The notes: a model not told the origin generated them from the letters alone. 64,000 nucleotides of DNA from Sedimenticola sp. (GCA_026992075.1 JALXAM010000009.1:119000-182999); one strand, 5' to 3'; counted from the first letter of the stretch, positions 35,034 to 49,547 are shown. Numbers and translations: made by a program.

Positions 35034-35950
35034 CCCCGACGCCTCCCGAAGGCCCGCACCAGCACCTCCACCGGATCCTCATCGGTGGCACACTGCAGCC
35101 AGGTCATGCCGTGCTTTCGCGCCAGCGTCTCCAGCCGCAGCACCCTGTCCAGGAAGTGCTGCCGGTGCCGCTGCAGAAGCGCGCGGCGCGAGGTGTCCAG
35201 CGCCAGGCTGCGCTGGCCATCTCCCACCCGATAACGGCCAGGCGGAGGAAGTTCCCGTTCCAGGCTGTCATACAGATGCATCAGCACCAGGTCGTTGTGG
35301 CGGGCGATGCGCACCAGCTGCTGCTCGGCGGCCTCATCGAAGCCGCGAAAGTCGCTCACCAGCACCACCAGGCTGCCGGGATGCGCGGTGCGCTGCAGGC
35401 GCCGCAGGGGCTGCCGCAGGGAGGGTTCGCCGCCACCGGGGGAAGGGCCGGTCTCCACCAGGGCGCGCATGAACTGCAGCAACGCCTTCTTGCCCCGGCG
35501 CGGGCGCAGCTCCCGGTGGCTGCTCTCGGAGAAGATCTCACCGCCCACCCGGTCGCCCCCCTGGAACGCGGCCCAGGCCAGCAGGGCGGCCGCCCGCTGG
35601 GCCAGGGCCCACTTGAAGCGGCCGCGGGTGGCGAAGAACATGGAGGCCCGCGCATCCACCGAGAGCAGCACCGGCCGCTCCCGCTCCTCGCGGTAGAGCT
35701 TGCTGAAGGGCTTGCCGATGCGCGCCGTCACCCGCCAGTCCATGTTGCGCACGTCGTCCCCCGGCTGGTAGGGACGCGATTCATCGAACTCCATCCCCCG
35801 ACCGCGCAGCCGCGACAGGTACTGGCCCGCCTGGCGGGCACGCGCCACCTGTGGCGCCAGGCTGAGCTGGCGCGCGGTGCGGGCCAGCTGCAGCAGCTCC
35901 TCCAGGGAGGCGCGGGTGGGGTCGGTGGTCGGTTCCTGGTGCTCGATCAT
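35030..35950 (-). CDS. DUF58 (VWA-like) protein
   Basis: The 306-residue protein has the DUF58 core GQYLSRLRGRGMEFDESRPYQPGDDVRNMDWRVTARIGKPFSKLYREERERPV followed by the VWA-like strand LLSVDARASMFFAT. The ORF-track start at 36031 reads through a GTTGGGCAAAGCG repeat and produces MGKAKRARR; the ATG at 35950 (MIEHQEPTTDPTRAS) fits the family. It is second in the MoxR operon and overlaps DUF4381 by 4 nt. Confidence 0.9.
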   Translation of the reverse strand: MIEHQEPTTDPTRASLEELLQLARTARQLSLAPQVARARQAGQYLSRLRGRGMEFDESRPYQPGDDVRNMDWRVTARIGKPFSKLYREERERPVLLSVDARASMFFATRGRFKWALAQRAAALLAWAAFQGGDRVGGEIFSESSHRELRPRRGKKALLQFMRALVETGPSPGGGEPSLRQPLRRLQRTAHPGSLVVLVSDFRGFDEAAEQQLVRIARHNDLVLMHLYDSLERELPPPGRYRVGDGQRSLALDTSRRALLQRHRQHFLDRVLRLETLARKHGMTWLQCATDEDPVEVLVRAFGRRRG

Positions 35951-35982
35951 GAATCTGGCTTCAGCCAATGTTGCATGAGAAA

Positions 35983-36068
35983 GGTTGGGTAAAGGCCTGT
36001 GGAGTCGTCGGGCACGCTTCGCTTTGCCCAACCTACGGGAGCTCTGTGACCTCTGTGGTGAATTTTCG
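35983..36068. repeat. Repeat cluster between the moxR-like and DUF58 genes
   Basis: A GTAGGTTGGGCAAAGCGAAG repeat with a degenerate second half (about 35983-36037, read on the minus strand) is followed by an inverted copy of the CACCACAGAGG(T)CACAGAG repeat (36041-36068). It adds about 125 bp between two genes that usually abut. Confidence 0.7.
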
Positions 36069-36076
36069 AAAATTCA

Positions 36077-37078
36077 TCAGGGCACCGGCACCCTGGCCAG
36101 CAGTTCGCCGATGAAACGATCCGGCGTGATTCCCTCCGCCTCCGCTTCGTAGTTGAGGATGATCCGGTGGCGCAGGATGTCGAAGGCCATCTCCTGCACA
36201 TCCTCCGGCGCCACGTAATCCCTGCCCGACAGCCAGGCGTGGGCGCGGGCGCAGCGGTCCAGCCCGATGGAGGCGCGCGGGCTGGCGCCGTACTCGATCC
36301 AGCCCGCCAGCTGACTGTCGTAGGGCTCCGGGTTGCGGGTGGCCAGCACCAGCTGCAGCAGGTACTCCTCCACCGCGTCGGAGAGATGGATCTGCAGCAC
36401 CTCGCGCCGCGCCTGGAACAGCTGCGTCTGGCTCACCGGCTCGATCTCCCGCTCGCCCTGGCCGCTAAGCTCCTCCAGCGCCTCCTGCCGCGCCAGGTGC
36501 AGGATGCGACGCTCGTATTCGTAATCGGGGTAGTCGATGATCACGTGCAGCAGGAAGCGGTCCAGCTGGGCCTCGGGTAGCGGATAGGTGCCCTCCTGCT
36601 CGATGGGGTTCTGGGTGGCCATCACCAGGAACAGCTGCGGCAGCGGCCAGGAGCGCTTGCCCACCGTGATCTGGCGCTCCGCCATCGCCTCCAGCAGCGC
36701 CGACTGCACCTTCGCCGGCGCACGGTTGATCTCGTCGGCCAGCACCAGGTTGTTGAACAGCGGCCCCTGCTGGAAGACGAAGCTGCCATCCTGGGGCCGG
36801 TAGATGTCGGTACCGGTGAGATCCGCCGGCAGCAGGTCGGGGGTGAACTGAATGCGGTGAAAGCTGCCCTCCAGCCCCTCGCTCAGCGTCTTGATCGCCT
36901 TGGTCTTGGCCAGCCCCGGCGCTCCCTCCACCAGCAGGTGACCATCCGCCAGCAGCGCCACCAGCAGACGGTTCACCAGCTTTTCCTGCCCCAGGATGTG
37001 CTTCTCCATGTAACCCCGCAGTCTGGCGAAGGACTGCTGGGCGGCGGATGCCGTTTCCGTCATCTCGTTCTTCTCCAT
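36077..37078 (-). CDS. MoxR-family AAA+ ATPase
   Basis: The 333-residue ATPase has Walker A-like GAPGLAKTKAIKTLSE, the MoxR insert EGSFHRIQFTPDLLPADLTGTDIYRP, Walker B NLVLADEINRAPAKVQSALLEAM and the sensor region VMATQNPIEQEGTYPLPEAQLDRF. MoxR ATPases act as chaperones with VWA proteins encoded next to them. It is the first gene of the six-gene operon, which is complete here. Confidence 0.95.
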   Translation of the reverse strand: MEKNEMTETASAAQQSFARLRGYMEKHILGQEKLVNRLLVALLADGHLLVEGAPGLAKTKAIKTLSEGLEGSFHRIQFTPDLLPADLTGTDIYRPQDGSFVFQQGPLFNNLVLADEINRAPAKVQSALLEAMAERQITVGKRSWPLPQLFLVMATQNPIEQEGTYPLPEAQLDRFLLHVIIDYPDYEYERRILHLARQEALEELSGQGEREIEPVSQTQLFQARREVLQIHLSDAVEEYLLQLVLATRNPEPYDSQLAGWIEYGASPRASIGLDRCARAHAWLSGRDYVAPEDVQEMAFDILRHRIILNYEAEAEGITPDRFIGELLARVPVP

Positions 37079-37234
37079 AGTGAAAACTTGGTGTTAGAGC
37101 ATGGACTTGGAAATTGGTTCAGGCTCTTTCTCCGCACCATCTTCCCACGGTGTCAAGAAGAGGACACCTGGAGGATTCGGTGATGCGGCCCTGGTGTGCA
37201 CCAAAATAAATCAGGCAAAAAAGTGAAAAGGGCC

Positions 37235-37240
37235 TATAAT
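37235..37240 (+). promoter_or_regulatory. Probable -10 box of the cold-shock gene
   Basis: TATAAT in the context AGGGCCTATAATGG is a perfect -10 hexamer; the -35 region is poor. It would start a transcript about 100 nt upstream of the cold-shock ATG, giving the long leader usual for csp genes. Confidence 0.6.
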
Positions 37241-37276
37241 GGCCTCATCGTCTTCGAGAGAAGCGATACGCGAGGT

Positions 37277-37305
37277 ACCAGCCAGCTGGCTGGTTTTTGT
37301 TTTTG
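37277..37305 (+). terminator. Terminator-like hairpin in the cold-shock leader
   Basis: ACCAGCC-AGCT-GGCTGGT forms a 7-bp stem followed at once by TTTTGTTTTTG. It lies after the proposed -10 box and 40 nt before the csp ATG, so it would act inside the leader rather than end an upstream gene (the upstream gene is on the other strand). It may be an attenuator. Confidence 0.65.
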
Positions 37306-37345
37306 TCCGGGGTTGTTCCGGATTGTTTAGAAAGAGTCAAAAGTT

Positions 37346-37555
37346 ATGTCAAATCAAGTAGAAGGTACCGTCAAGTGGTTCAACGATGAGAAGGGCTTCG
37401 GCTTCATCGAGCAGGAAGGCGGCAAGGACGTCTTCGTTCATTTCAGCGCCATCAACGGTACCGGTCGCAGGACCCTGTACGAAGGTCAGAAGGTGACCAT
37501 GGACGTGACCCAGGGCCAGAAGGGTCCGCAAGCGGAGAACGTCACCCCGCTGTAA
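37346..37555 (+). CDS. Cold-shock-domain RNA chaperone (CspA family)
   Basis: The 69-residue protein is one cold-shock domain with both RNA-binding motifs, KGFGFIEQ (RNP1) and DVFVHFSAI (RNP2), and the usual opening [17 protein letters not shown]. It melts RNA secondary structure. A long leader and a strong terminator make it a single-gene transcript. The Shine-Dalgarno sequence is weak (GAAAGAG). Confidence 0.96.
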   Translation: MSNQVEGTVKWFNDEKGFGFIEQEGGKDVFVHFSAINGTGRRTLYEGQKVTMDVTQGQKGPQAENVTPL

Positions 37556-37594
37556 GGAATGAATGGAGCCGGAAGGCTTCCTGAACTTCCTGAG

Positions 37595-37633
37595 ACGCGG
37601 GCCTGGCGAACGCCAGGCCCGCGTTTTCTTTTT
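37595..37633 (+). terminator. Rho-independent terminator of the cold-shock gene
   Basis: ACGCGGGCCTGGCG and CGCCAGGCCCGCGT form a perfect 14-bp stem with a 2-nt loop, followed by TTTCTTTTT, 39 bp after the stop codon. Confidence 0.92.
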
Positions 37634-37743
37634 CCACCGAATGCCGGCACAACACTGTGATCTGCCAGACATGGGAAAACCCCGGCTGTATACTCCATTT
37701 GGCACGACCCCTCGCAGCAATTCGAGCAGGAGCCAGTTTCGAA

Positions 37744-38217
37744 ATGAAGAAATTATTTTTGGCCGCCACACTGGCCGCCGGAATCGGAAGCCTGGGCATG
37801 ACCGGAGCCGCCCAGGCCGTGGACATGGGCAACATGATGAACCCCTCCAAGTGGTTCGGAGGCAAAGGTGACCGTGACAGGGAATGGGAACGCGATGACC
37901 GGCCCTATGAAAATGGGCCGCCCCCGGGATACGCTCCTCCTGGTCGCGCTTATCCACCCGTTTCCGGGCCTGGGTATCCGAACGCACCGACCCAAGGCTA
38001 CTACCCACCGCCACAACAGCGGAGTGCATCACCTCCTCCCGACCGAGGCTATTTCGGTTCTCCTGACGCAGGCCGGGTTGCGCCGCCACATGCAGCCCCC
38101 CGGAACATGCCCCGCAGTCCCGAGGAATGTGCAGAGCGCATTCGCCAGCTGGAGGCACGCATCCGGCGGCTGGAGGCACAGCAGTCCAGACCGCCGGCAG
38201 CGGCGCCCGTTCGCTGA
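37744..38217 (+). CDS. Secreted Pro-rich protein with MNPSKW motif, unknown function
   Basis: The ATG at 37744 gives a 157-residue protein with a clear signal peptide (KKLFLAATLAAGIGSLGMTGAAQA, then VDMG). The mature start has NMMNPSKWFGGKGDRD, followed by a Pro/Gly/Tyr-rich low-complexity middle and a C-terminal short coiled coil (SPEECAERIRQLEARIRRLEAQQ). I recall the MNPSKW motif from small secreted proteins of related bacteria but know no function. The ORF-track start lies 29 codons too early. Confidence 0.8.
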   Translation: MKKLFLAATLAAGIGSLGMTGAAQAVDMGNMMNPSKWFGGKGDRDREWERDDRPYENGPPPGYAPPGRAYPPVSGPGYPNAPTQGYYPPPQQRSASPPPDRGYFGSPDAGRVAPPHAAPRNMPRSPEECAERIRQLEARIRRLEAQQSRPPAAAPVR

Positions 38218-38259
38218 CACCCAGCCTGCGCGTTGCATGAAATCAGGGGGGAGACCCGA

Positions 38260-38760
38260 TTGAGCAGAGAAAGAGCCGTTCTGGCCGGCGGCTGCTTCTG
38301 GGGCATGCAGGAACTGTTGCGCAAGTTGCCGGGGGTATTGAAAACCCGGGTGGGCTACACCGGCGGTGAGGTTCCCAACGCCACCTATCGGCATCATCCC
38401 GGCCATGCCGAGGCGGTGGAGATCGAGTTTGACGACGAGATCCTGGACTACCGGGATCTACTCGCCTTCTTCTTCCGGATCCATGACCCCACTACGCCCG
38501 ACCGGCAGGGCAACGACATCGGCAGCTCCTATCGTTCGGAGATTTTCTACACCACCGAGGCGCAGAGGAAGACTGCACTGGAGGTGATCCGGGCGGTGAA
38601 CGATTCCGGCCGCTGGCCAGGACCAGTGGTCACCCGGGTGAGCCCGGCAGGGGAGTTCTGGGAAGCAGAGCCGGAACACCAGGACTATCTGCAACGCAAT
38701 CCCGGCGGCTATACCTGCCATTACATCCGGCCCGACTGGGTGTTGCCGGAAGAGCGATAG
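38260..38760 (+). CDS. msrA: Peptide methionine sulfoxide reductase MsrA
   Basis: The 166-residue enzyme reduces S-methionine sulfoxide in proteins. The catalytic motif GGCFWGMQE is near the N-terminus, and [48 protein letters not shown] is the conserved core. I take the TTG at 38260, which has GGGGGGAG 7 nt upstream; the ORF-track TTG at 38233 has no such site. [19 protein letters not shown] near the end holds the likely resolving Cys. Confidence 0.93.
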   Translation: MSRERAVLAGGCFWGMQELLRKLPGVLKTRVGYTGGEVPNATYRHHPGHAEAVEIEFDDEILDYRDLLAFFFRIHDPTTPDRQGNDIGSSYRSEIFYTTEAQRKTALEVIRAVNDSGRWPGPVVTRVSPAGEFWEAEPEHQDYLQRNPGGYTCHYIRPDWVLPEER

Positions 38761-38769
38761 GCGGCCTGT

Positions 38770-40431
38770 TCAGCCGGGAGACTTCCCTTCCATCATGGGC
38801 CGTTCCGGGGACCGTGGGTGCAGCGCCCGGTCCACCAGCAGGTGGGCCACCTCCAGCTTGCTGTCGATGATGGAGGGAATCTCCAGGTCGGCCAACAGCT
38901 GTTTTTCCTCCAGGGTGAGGATCTTCACCACCAGGTTCACTTCTGGATTCACCGAAAGGACGGTCTCGCACACCAATCGTTTCTTCTCCGGGTTGTCCAG
39001 GGTGACGATCACTGCGGTGGCATGTTCCACCGCCAGAGCCTCGGCCACCTGGCGCCGGGAGAGATCCCCCAGGTAGATCGGCTCTCCCCGGTCCAGACCT
39101 TCACTGACATGCTTCATGGAGTTGTCCACCACCAGGTAGTCGATACCCCGGGCCCGCAGATCCCGGGCTACGATCTTGCCCACCACGCTGTAGCCGCAGA
39201 CGATGACATGGTCTCGATGCCCGGTGGGTGGCAGCAGTTCGGCATGCGGCTCCTCCGGACAACAGTACCGGCTCACCAGCCGGTGGATGTGACCCAGGTA
39301 GAAGGGAGTGATCATGAGGGAGAGCACCACCATCATGATCAGCTCCTGCTCCAGAGCGGGGTCGAGCAGCTGACCATTCTCGGCCAGCGCGAAGATGGCG
39401 AAGGAGAATTCCCCCAGCTGGGCCAGGGCCAGGGCGGTCTCCAGAGCAACGTTCTTGCTCGCCTTGATGCGCACCACCAGAAAGATGAGCAGGCTCTTGA
39501 GCAGCATCACCGCAACCAGCAAAAGCAGGATCCTGCCTGCGTGTTCAACGAAGTAGGCCAGATCGATCTTCAGCCCCACGGTGACGAAGAAGGTCCCCAG
39601 CAGCAGATCCCGAAAGGCGACGATGTCCGCCTCCACCTTGTGCAGATAGCGGGTCTCGGCCACGGCCACCCCCGCCATGAAGGCCCCCAGGGAATAGGTG
39701 AAGCCCAACTCGTGAGCCCCCACCGAAGCGCCGATGGTGATCACCAGCACCAGGCCGATGAACAGCTCCTCCTCTCCGCTCTCGGCGGCGAAACGCAACA
39801 GCCAACCCACCAGACGCCGACCGATGAGAAACAGCGCCAAGATCGCCCCGACACCGAACAGTGCGTCCATCACCAGCAGGGAAAGGCTGGCCTCCTGATG
39901 GCGGAGGAAGCCGATGAGCAGCAGCATGGGAATCACCGCCAGGTCCTGGAAGATCAGGATGCCCATGGCATGCTGCCCATAGGGCAGGTGGATCTCCTTG
40001 GACTGCTTGAGAAACCCCAATACCACCGCGGTGGAGGAGAGAGAAAGGGCCAACGAGACGATGATGGAAGAGGTGTAATCCAGTTCCAGCAGGTACCGCA
40101 GGATCACGAACAGCAGCGAGGCGGTGAGCACCACCTGCAGCGAACCATTGAAGAAGATATAGCGCTTCAGCGACCTGAGCCGTTCCAGGGAAAGCTCCAG
40201 GCCGATGGTGAACATGAGGAAGACGATGCCGAATTCGGCCACCTCGGAGAGCACCTGGGAGTCGGCCAGCTGCTTGAGTCCCAGCCCGTAGGAGACCACG
40301 GTGCCGGTGAGGATGTAGCCGATGACCTGGGAGATCCCCAGGCGCTTGAGCACGATGTTCAGCGCCACCGAGATCGCCAGCGCCAGGGTGACATAGAAGA
40401 TTACCCCATGGGTGGCCGAACTGCTCACCAA
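38770..40431 (-). CDS. CPA2-family cation:proton antiporter with TrkA-N domain (KefB-like)
   Basis: The 553-residue protein has about twelve membrane segments (residues 10-395) with CPA2 motifs GYILTGTVVSYGLGLK, FTIGLELSLERLRSLK and LALSLSSTAVVLGFLKQ. A TrkA-N domain follows (DHVIVCGYSVVGKIVARDLRARGIDYLVVDNS, residues 410-530). Such proteins exchange K+ or Na+ for protons under nucleotide control. No KefF/KefG partner is seen. It occupies the position where tpiA/secG usually follow glmM. Confidence 0.92.
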   Translation of the reverse strand: MVSSSATHGVIFYVTLALAISVALNIVLKRLGISQVIGYILTGTVVSYGLGLKQLADSQVLSEVAEFGIVFLMFTIGLELSLERLRSLKRYIFFNGSLQVVLTASLLFVILRYLLELDYTSSIIVSLALSLSSTAVVLGFLKQSKEIHLPYGQHAMGILIFQDLAVIPMLLLIGFLRHQEASLSLLVMDALFGVGAILALFLIGRRLVGWLLRFAAESGEEELFIGLVLVITIGASVGAHELGFTYSLGAFMAGVAVAETRYLHKVEADIVAFRDLLLGTFFVTVGLKIDLAYFVEHAGRILLLLVAVMLLKSLLIFLVVRIKASKNVALETALALAQLGEFSFAIFALAENGQLLDPALEQELIMMVVLSLMITPFYLGHIHRLVSRYCCPEEPHAELLPPTGHRDHVIVCGYSVVGKIVARDLRARGIDYLVVDNSMKHVSEGLDRGEPIYLGDLSRRQVAEALAVEHATAVIVTLDNPEKKRLVCETVLSVNPEVNLVVKILTLEEKQLLADLEIPSIIDSKLEVAHLLVDRALHPRSPERPMMEGKSPG

Positions 40432-40465
40432 TGGTTTTCCTGCATCAGGTGGACCCCGGTTTGAT

Positions 40466-41818
40466 TCAGGCCGCCATGGCGGCCTTCACCGCCTCGGCGA
40501 TATGGTTGGCCAGTTCGGTCACCCGCGCCGCATCGGTACCCTCCACCATCACCCGGATCAGGGGTTCCGTTCCGGAAGGGCGCAACAATACCCTGCCTTC
40601 CGTACCCAGGCTCGCCTCCGCCTCGGCCACGGCACTCTTGACCCCCTCCGAAGCCATCACCTCCCCCGCCTTCCGCCCGGTGAGGGAGACATTGAGCAGC
40701 GTTTGCGGCAGCCGCGGCATGCCGGCGGCCAGATCCCGCAGGCTGGCGCCACCCAGCACCATCGCCGCCAGCACCTGCAGGGCCGCCACGATGCCATCGC
40801 CAGTGGTGGTACGATCCAGGCAGATGATGTGGCCGGAAGGTTCCCCCCCCAGGGACCAGCCGTTGCGTTTCAGCGTCTCCATGATGAAACGGTCCCCCAC
40901 CCGGGTTCGTTCCAGCTCCAGCCCCAGGTCGCGCAACGCCAGTTCCAACCCCAGGTTGGTCATCTGGGTGCCCACCACCTTGCCCTTCAACCCTTCCGGA
41001 CTCGCCAGACGGGAACGGGCGATGATGTAGAGAATGGCATCCCCATCCACGATGCCCCCCTCGTGGTCCACCATGATGAGTCGGTCGCCATCACCGTCGA
41101 AGGCCACGCCCAGATCGGCGTTGTGTTCCAGCACCATCTTCTGCAACGCCTTGGGATGGGTGGAACCCACCTCGCGGTTGATGTTGAAGCCATCGGGACG
41201 GTCACCGATCACCTCGACCTCCGCCCCCAGCTCCTCGAACACATGGGGAGCGATGTGGTAGGTGGCACCGTTGGCGCAGTCCACCACCATGCGCAATCCC
41301 TTCAACCGCATGGTGGCCGGCACCGTGCTCTTGCAGAACTCGATGTAGCGCCCGGCGGCGTCCTCCACCCGCTCCGCCTTGCCGAGCCGGTCCGAAGGAA
41401 CGGTTTCCAGCGGCTTTTCCATCTCCGCCTCGATGGCGGCCTCCAGCTCATCCGGCAGCTTGCAGCCGTCGCTGGAGAAGAACTTGATGCCGTTGTCATA
41501 GTAAGGGTTGTGGGAGGCGCTGATGACGATCCCCGCCACCGCCCTCAGGGTGCGGGTGAGATAGGCGATGCCCGGTGTGGGCATTGGGCCCAGCAGGCGT
41601 ATGTCCATTCCAGCGGCCACCAAACCCGCCTCCAGCGCCGATTCGAAGAGATAGCCGGAGATGCGGGTATCCTTGCCGATGAGCACCTTGCCGCCATGTC
41701 CGTTTCCCAACACCCGGCCGGCGGCCCAACCGAGCTTGAGCACCAGTTCCGGGTTGATCTTGTCGTCGCCCACGCGACCCCGGATGCCATCGGTTCCGAA
41801 ATACTTCCTTTCAGACAT
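40466..41818 (-). CDS. glmM: Phosphoglucosamine mutase
   Basis: GlmM converts glucosamine-6-phosphate to glucosamine-1-phosphate for peptidoglycan and LPS. The phosphoserine loop [17 protein letters not shown], the metal loop [13 protein letters not shown], the sugar loop GGEPSGHI and the phosphate-binding [17 protein letters not shown] are all present. At 450 residues it is close to E. coli GlmM (445). It is 3 bp after the folP stop, so the pair is coupled. Confidence 0.97.
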   Translation of the reverse strand: MSERKYFGTDGIRGRVGDDKINPELVLKLGWAAGRVLGNGHGGKVLIGKDTRISGYLFESALEAGLVAAGMDIRLLGPMPTPGIAYLTRTLRAVAGIVISASHNPYYDNGIKFFSSDGCKLPDELEAAIEAEMEKPLETVPSDRLGKAERVEDAAGRYIEFCKSTVPATMRLKGLRMVVDCANGATYHIAPHVFEELGAEVEVIGDRPDGFNINREVGSTHPKALQKMVLEHNADLGVAFDGDGDRLIMVDHEGGIVDGDAILYIIARSRLASPEGLKGKVVGTQMTNLGLELALRDLGLELERTRVGDRFIMETLKRNGWSLGGEPSGHIICLDRTTTGDGIVAALQVLAAMVLGGASLRDLAAGMPRLPQTLLNVSLTGRKAGEVMASEGVKSAVAEAEASLGTEGRVLLRPSGTEPLIRVMVEGTDAARVTELANHIAEAVKAAMAA

Positions 41819-41821
41819 CGT

Positions 41822-42652
41822 TCACTCTCCCTTGGTAACAGCCTGGACCACTTTCACCGCGTCCACCGTGGCCGCCACGTCATGTACCCGCAGCAGGCTC
41901 GCCCCCCGCTCCACCGCCAGCACCGTAGCAGCCAGGCCGGCCGCCAGGCGCTCCTCCACTTCGCGGCCGGTGATGGCGCCGAGCATGGACTTGCGCGAAA
42001 TACCCACCAGCAACGGCCGGCCCAGGGCCGTCAGCGACCGCAGCTCCCGCAACAGCGCCAGATTGTGCTCCAGCCGCTTGCCGAAGCCGAACCCGGGGTC
42101 GAGCAGGATCCGCTCCGATGGAATGCCCGCCTTCCGGCAGGCCGCCATGCGCGCCTGGAGAAAGGCTTTCACCTCCGCCACCACGTTCCGGTAACTGGGC
42201 GCCTGCTGCATGGTGCGCGGCGTGCCCTGCATGTGCATCAGGCACACCGGAACCTGCAGCGCAGCCGCCGTCTCCAGCGCCCCATCCGCCCGCAGGGCAT
42301 TGACGTCGTTGATCAGGCCGGCCCCGGCGGCCACTGCCTCCCGCATCACCAGCGGCTTGGAGGTATCCACGGAGATCGGCACCTCCACCACATCCTTGAG
42401 CCGCTCGATCACCGGAATCACCCGCTCCAGCTCCTCCGCCTCACCTACCGGTGGCGCGCCGGGACGGGTGGACTCCCCTCCCACGTCGATGAGATCCGCC
42501 CCCTCCTGCTGCAACTCCAACGCACGGCGCAGAGCGGATTCGGGATCGCAGAAACGCCCCCCGTCCGAGAAGGAGTCGGGAGTGACGTTGAGAATGCCCA
42601 TCACCCGGGGCCGGGTGAGGTCCAGTGGTTTCCCGTTGCAGTCCAGGATCAT
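41822..42652 (-). CDS. folP: Dihydropteroate synthase
   Basis: FolP condenses p-aminobenzoate with dihydropterin pyrophosphate in folate synthesis. RVMGILNVTPDSFSDGGRF, LIDVGGESTRPGAPPV, ISVDTSKPLV, INDVNALR and LLDPGFGFGKRLEHN are the diagnostic loops. The ATG at 42652 gives 276 residues; the 335-residue ORF-track version reads into ftsH. No Shine-Dalgarno is visible because the space before the ATG is a terminator-like hairpin. Confidence 0.95.
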   Translation of the reverse strand: MILDCNGKPLDLTRPRVMGILNVTPDSFSDGGRFCDPESALRRALELQQEGADLIDVGGESTRPGAPPVGEAEELERVIPVIERLKDVVEVPISVDTSKPLVMREAVAAGAGLINDVNALRADGALETAAALQVPVCLMHMQGTPRTMQQAPSYRNVVAEVKAFLQARMAACRKAGIPSERILLDPGFGFGKRLEHNLALLRELRSLTALGRPLLVGISRKSMLGAITGREVEERLAAGLAATVLAVERGASLLRVHDVAATVDAVKVVQAVTKGE

Positions 42653-42653
42653 G

Positions 42654-42682
42654 CAAAAAGCAGGGCCGGCGAACGCCGGCCC
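42654..42682 (-). terminator. Terminator-like hairpin between ftsH and folP
   Basis: On the minus strand GGGCCGGC-GTTC-GCCGGCCC is followed by TGCTTTTTG, and the folP ATG comes 1 nt later. It could end or attenuate transcription after ftsH and also occlude folP translation initiation. Confidence 0.7.
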
Positions 42683-42699
42683 ATGTCGAGGGTCATGAG

Positions 42700-44649
<1,950 letters not shown>

Positions 44650-44732
44650 GGCTGGTTACCTCTCGAAATCACACTGTCTCGACTATATCAGACCTGCCCG
44701 AGAGCAAGCTGTTCGCAAACAGGCAGAAATTA

Positions 44733-45356
44733 TCAGGATTTGAACCCGGTGGCCACCAGGTAGACCTCCCGGCTGCGTGGCCGTGACGCCCTGGGCTTTC
44801 GTGTCACCATCCGCTGGAAACCGCTCCGGAGGTCGCGCACGAAATCGTCGAAGCCCTCTCCCTGGAACACCTTGGTAACGAAAGTACCGCCGGGACGCAA
44901 CACCTGCCGGGCGAAATCCAGTGCCAATTCACAAAGGTACATGGCCCTTGGCTGATCCACCGCCAGAACCCCGCTGGTGTTGGGCGCCATGTCGGAGATT
45001 ACGAGATCCACCGGACGCCCTGCCAGAAGATCCATCAACCGGTCCAGCACCATCTGTTCGCGGAAGTCCCCCTGCAGAAAGTTGACCCCCGGCAATGGCT
45101 CCATCTCCAGAAGGTCCAGGGCGAACACCTCGCCCCTGGACCCCACCAGCTGTTTCGCCACCTGGCTCCAGCCCCCGGGGGCAGCCCCCAGGTCCACCAC
45201 CACCTGGCCAGGCCGCAGAATATGGTCCTTTTCCTGTATCTCCAGAAGTTTGTAGGCCGCACGCGAGCGATAGCCCTCGCGCTGGGCACGCTGCACGTAC
45301 TCGTCATTGAGGTGCCGCTGCATCCAGCGGTGGCTGCTTTTGGAGCGTCGGGCCAT
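44733..45356 (-). CDS. rlmE: 23S rRNA (uridine-2552-2'-O)-methyltransferase RlmE
   Basis: The 207-residue Rossmann methyltransferase modifies U2552 in the 23S A-loop. [37 protein letters not shown] holds the catalytic Lys and the SAM loop, and [12 protein letters not shown] and [15 protein letters not shown] hold the other catalytic residues. Length matches E. coli RlmE (209). It is divergent from yhbY and upstream of ftsH, the conserved order. Confidence 0.97.
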   Translation of the reverse strand: MARRSKSSHRWMQRHLNDEYVQRAQREGYRSRAAYKLLEIQEKDHILRPGQVVVDLGAAPGGWSQVAKQLVGSRGEVFALDLLEMEPLPGVNFLQGDFREQMVLDRLMDLLAGRPVDLVISDMAPNTSGVLAVDQPRAMYLCELALDFARQVLRPGGTFVTKVFQGEGFDDFVRDLRSGFQRMVTRKPRASRPRSREVYLVATGFKS

Positions 45357-45453
45357 GGTGGGAACCGTGGTTCTGCTAGAATTGGTCTTTTACGTTGGAA
45401 CGCCGGGCACGCCGCAATGCACCTATGCACCACCTGCGAGCCTGATGGTCGCA

Positions 45454-45505
45454 GGTCGGGCTTCGGCCCGACACCAAACGTCACCCCGTCGGACTGAAGT
45501 CCGAT
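45454..45505. repeat. REP-like palindrome pair
   Basis: GTCGGGCTTCGGCCCGAC (45454-45471) and GTCGGACTGAAGTCCGAT (45488-45505) form an inverted pair in the divergent rlmE-yhbY gap, close to where promoters should lie. Confidence 0.8.
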
Positions 45506-45529
45506 CCACACAACCGGCTCTTAGACCCC

Positions 45530-45826
45530 ATGAAACTGGAAAAACACCAGCTCCGCCACCTGCGCGGCCTCGCTCACTCGCTCAAACCAGCCGTCATGGT
45601 GGGCCAGCACGGCCTGCGTGATGCCGTCATCGACGAGCTCGACAGCACCCTGGCGGCCCATGAGCTGGTCAAGGTGAAGGTCTCCGTGGGCGACCGGGAC
45701 CAGCGCGACGCCGTCATCGCCATCCTGGCGGAGCGCACCGGCGCCGAGCTGGTGCAGCGCATCGGCAACATGGCGGTGCTGTTCCGGCGCAACCCAAAAA
45801 AGCCGAAGATTCACCTGCCAGGTTGA
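45530..45826 (+). CDS. yhbY: CRM-domain RNA-binding protein YhbY
   Basis: The 98-residue protein is a single CRM domain: LRGLAHSLKPAVMVGQHGLRDAVIDELDSTLAAHELVKVKVSVGD includes the GxxG-like loop region, and QRIGNMAVLFRRNPKKPKI is the conserved end. YhbY binds pre-50S particles. It is divergent from rlmE and convergent with greA; the 32-bp gap to greA is a perfect palindrome. Confidence 0.95.
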   Translation: MKLEKHQLRHLRGLAHSLKPAVMVGQHGLRDAVIDELDSTLAAHELVKVKVSVGDRDQRDAVIAILAERTGAELVQRIGNMAVLFRRNPKKPKIHLPG

Positions 45827-45858
45827 CTCGTGGGTCGGGCTTCAGCCCGACCCACGAG
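45827..45858. terminator. 32-bp perfect palindrome filling the yhbY-greA gap (REP core)
   Basis: CTCGTGGGTCGGGCT-TC-AGCCCGACCCACGAG has two perfect 15-bp arms around the 18-bp REP core. It occupies every base between the yhbY stop and the convergent greA stop, so it is probably a bidirectional transcript end, although no T-run follows on either side. Confidence 0.75.
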
Positions 45859-46331
45859 TCAGACGTACCGGACCTCCAGGATCTCGAACTCCCGCTTGCC
45901 GCCGGGCACCTCGATCTCCACCTCGTCGCCCTCCATCTTGCCGATGAGCGCCCGGGCGATGGGCGAGGTGATGGAGATCTTGCCGTGGCGCAGGTCCGCC
46001 TCGTCCTCTCCCACGATCTTGTAGGTGTGCTCCTGGTCGCTCTCCAGGTCGAGCACCACCACGGTGGCGCCGAACACCACCTTGCCGCCGGCATCCAGGG
46101 TGGTGACATCGATGATCTGGGCGTGGGAGAGCTTGGCCTCGATCTCCTTGATACGCCCCTCGATGAAGCTCTGCTGCTCCCGTGCCGCGTGATATTCGGC
46201 ATTTTCCTTCAGATCACCGTGGGCGCGCGCCTCGGCGATGGCGGCGATCACCTTGGGGCGTGCCACCGTCTTCAGTTCGTTCAGTTCCTGGCGCAGCGCC
46301 TCTGCGCCTTCCACGGTCATTGGTGTCTTGT

Positions 46332-46335
<4 letters not shown>
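45859..46335 (-). CDS. greA: Transcription elongation factor GreA
   Basis: The 158-residue factor rescues backtracked RNA polymerase. The coiled-coil N-terminus ([49 protein letters not shown]) carries the acidic tip D-L-K-E-N-A-E. The C-terminal FKBP-like domain ([28 protein letters not shown]) binds polymerase. Length equals E. coli GreA. Its ATG overlaps the carB stop as ATGA, the carB-greA coupling known from Pseudomonas. Confidence 0.97.
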
Positions 46336-49547
<3,212 letters not shown>

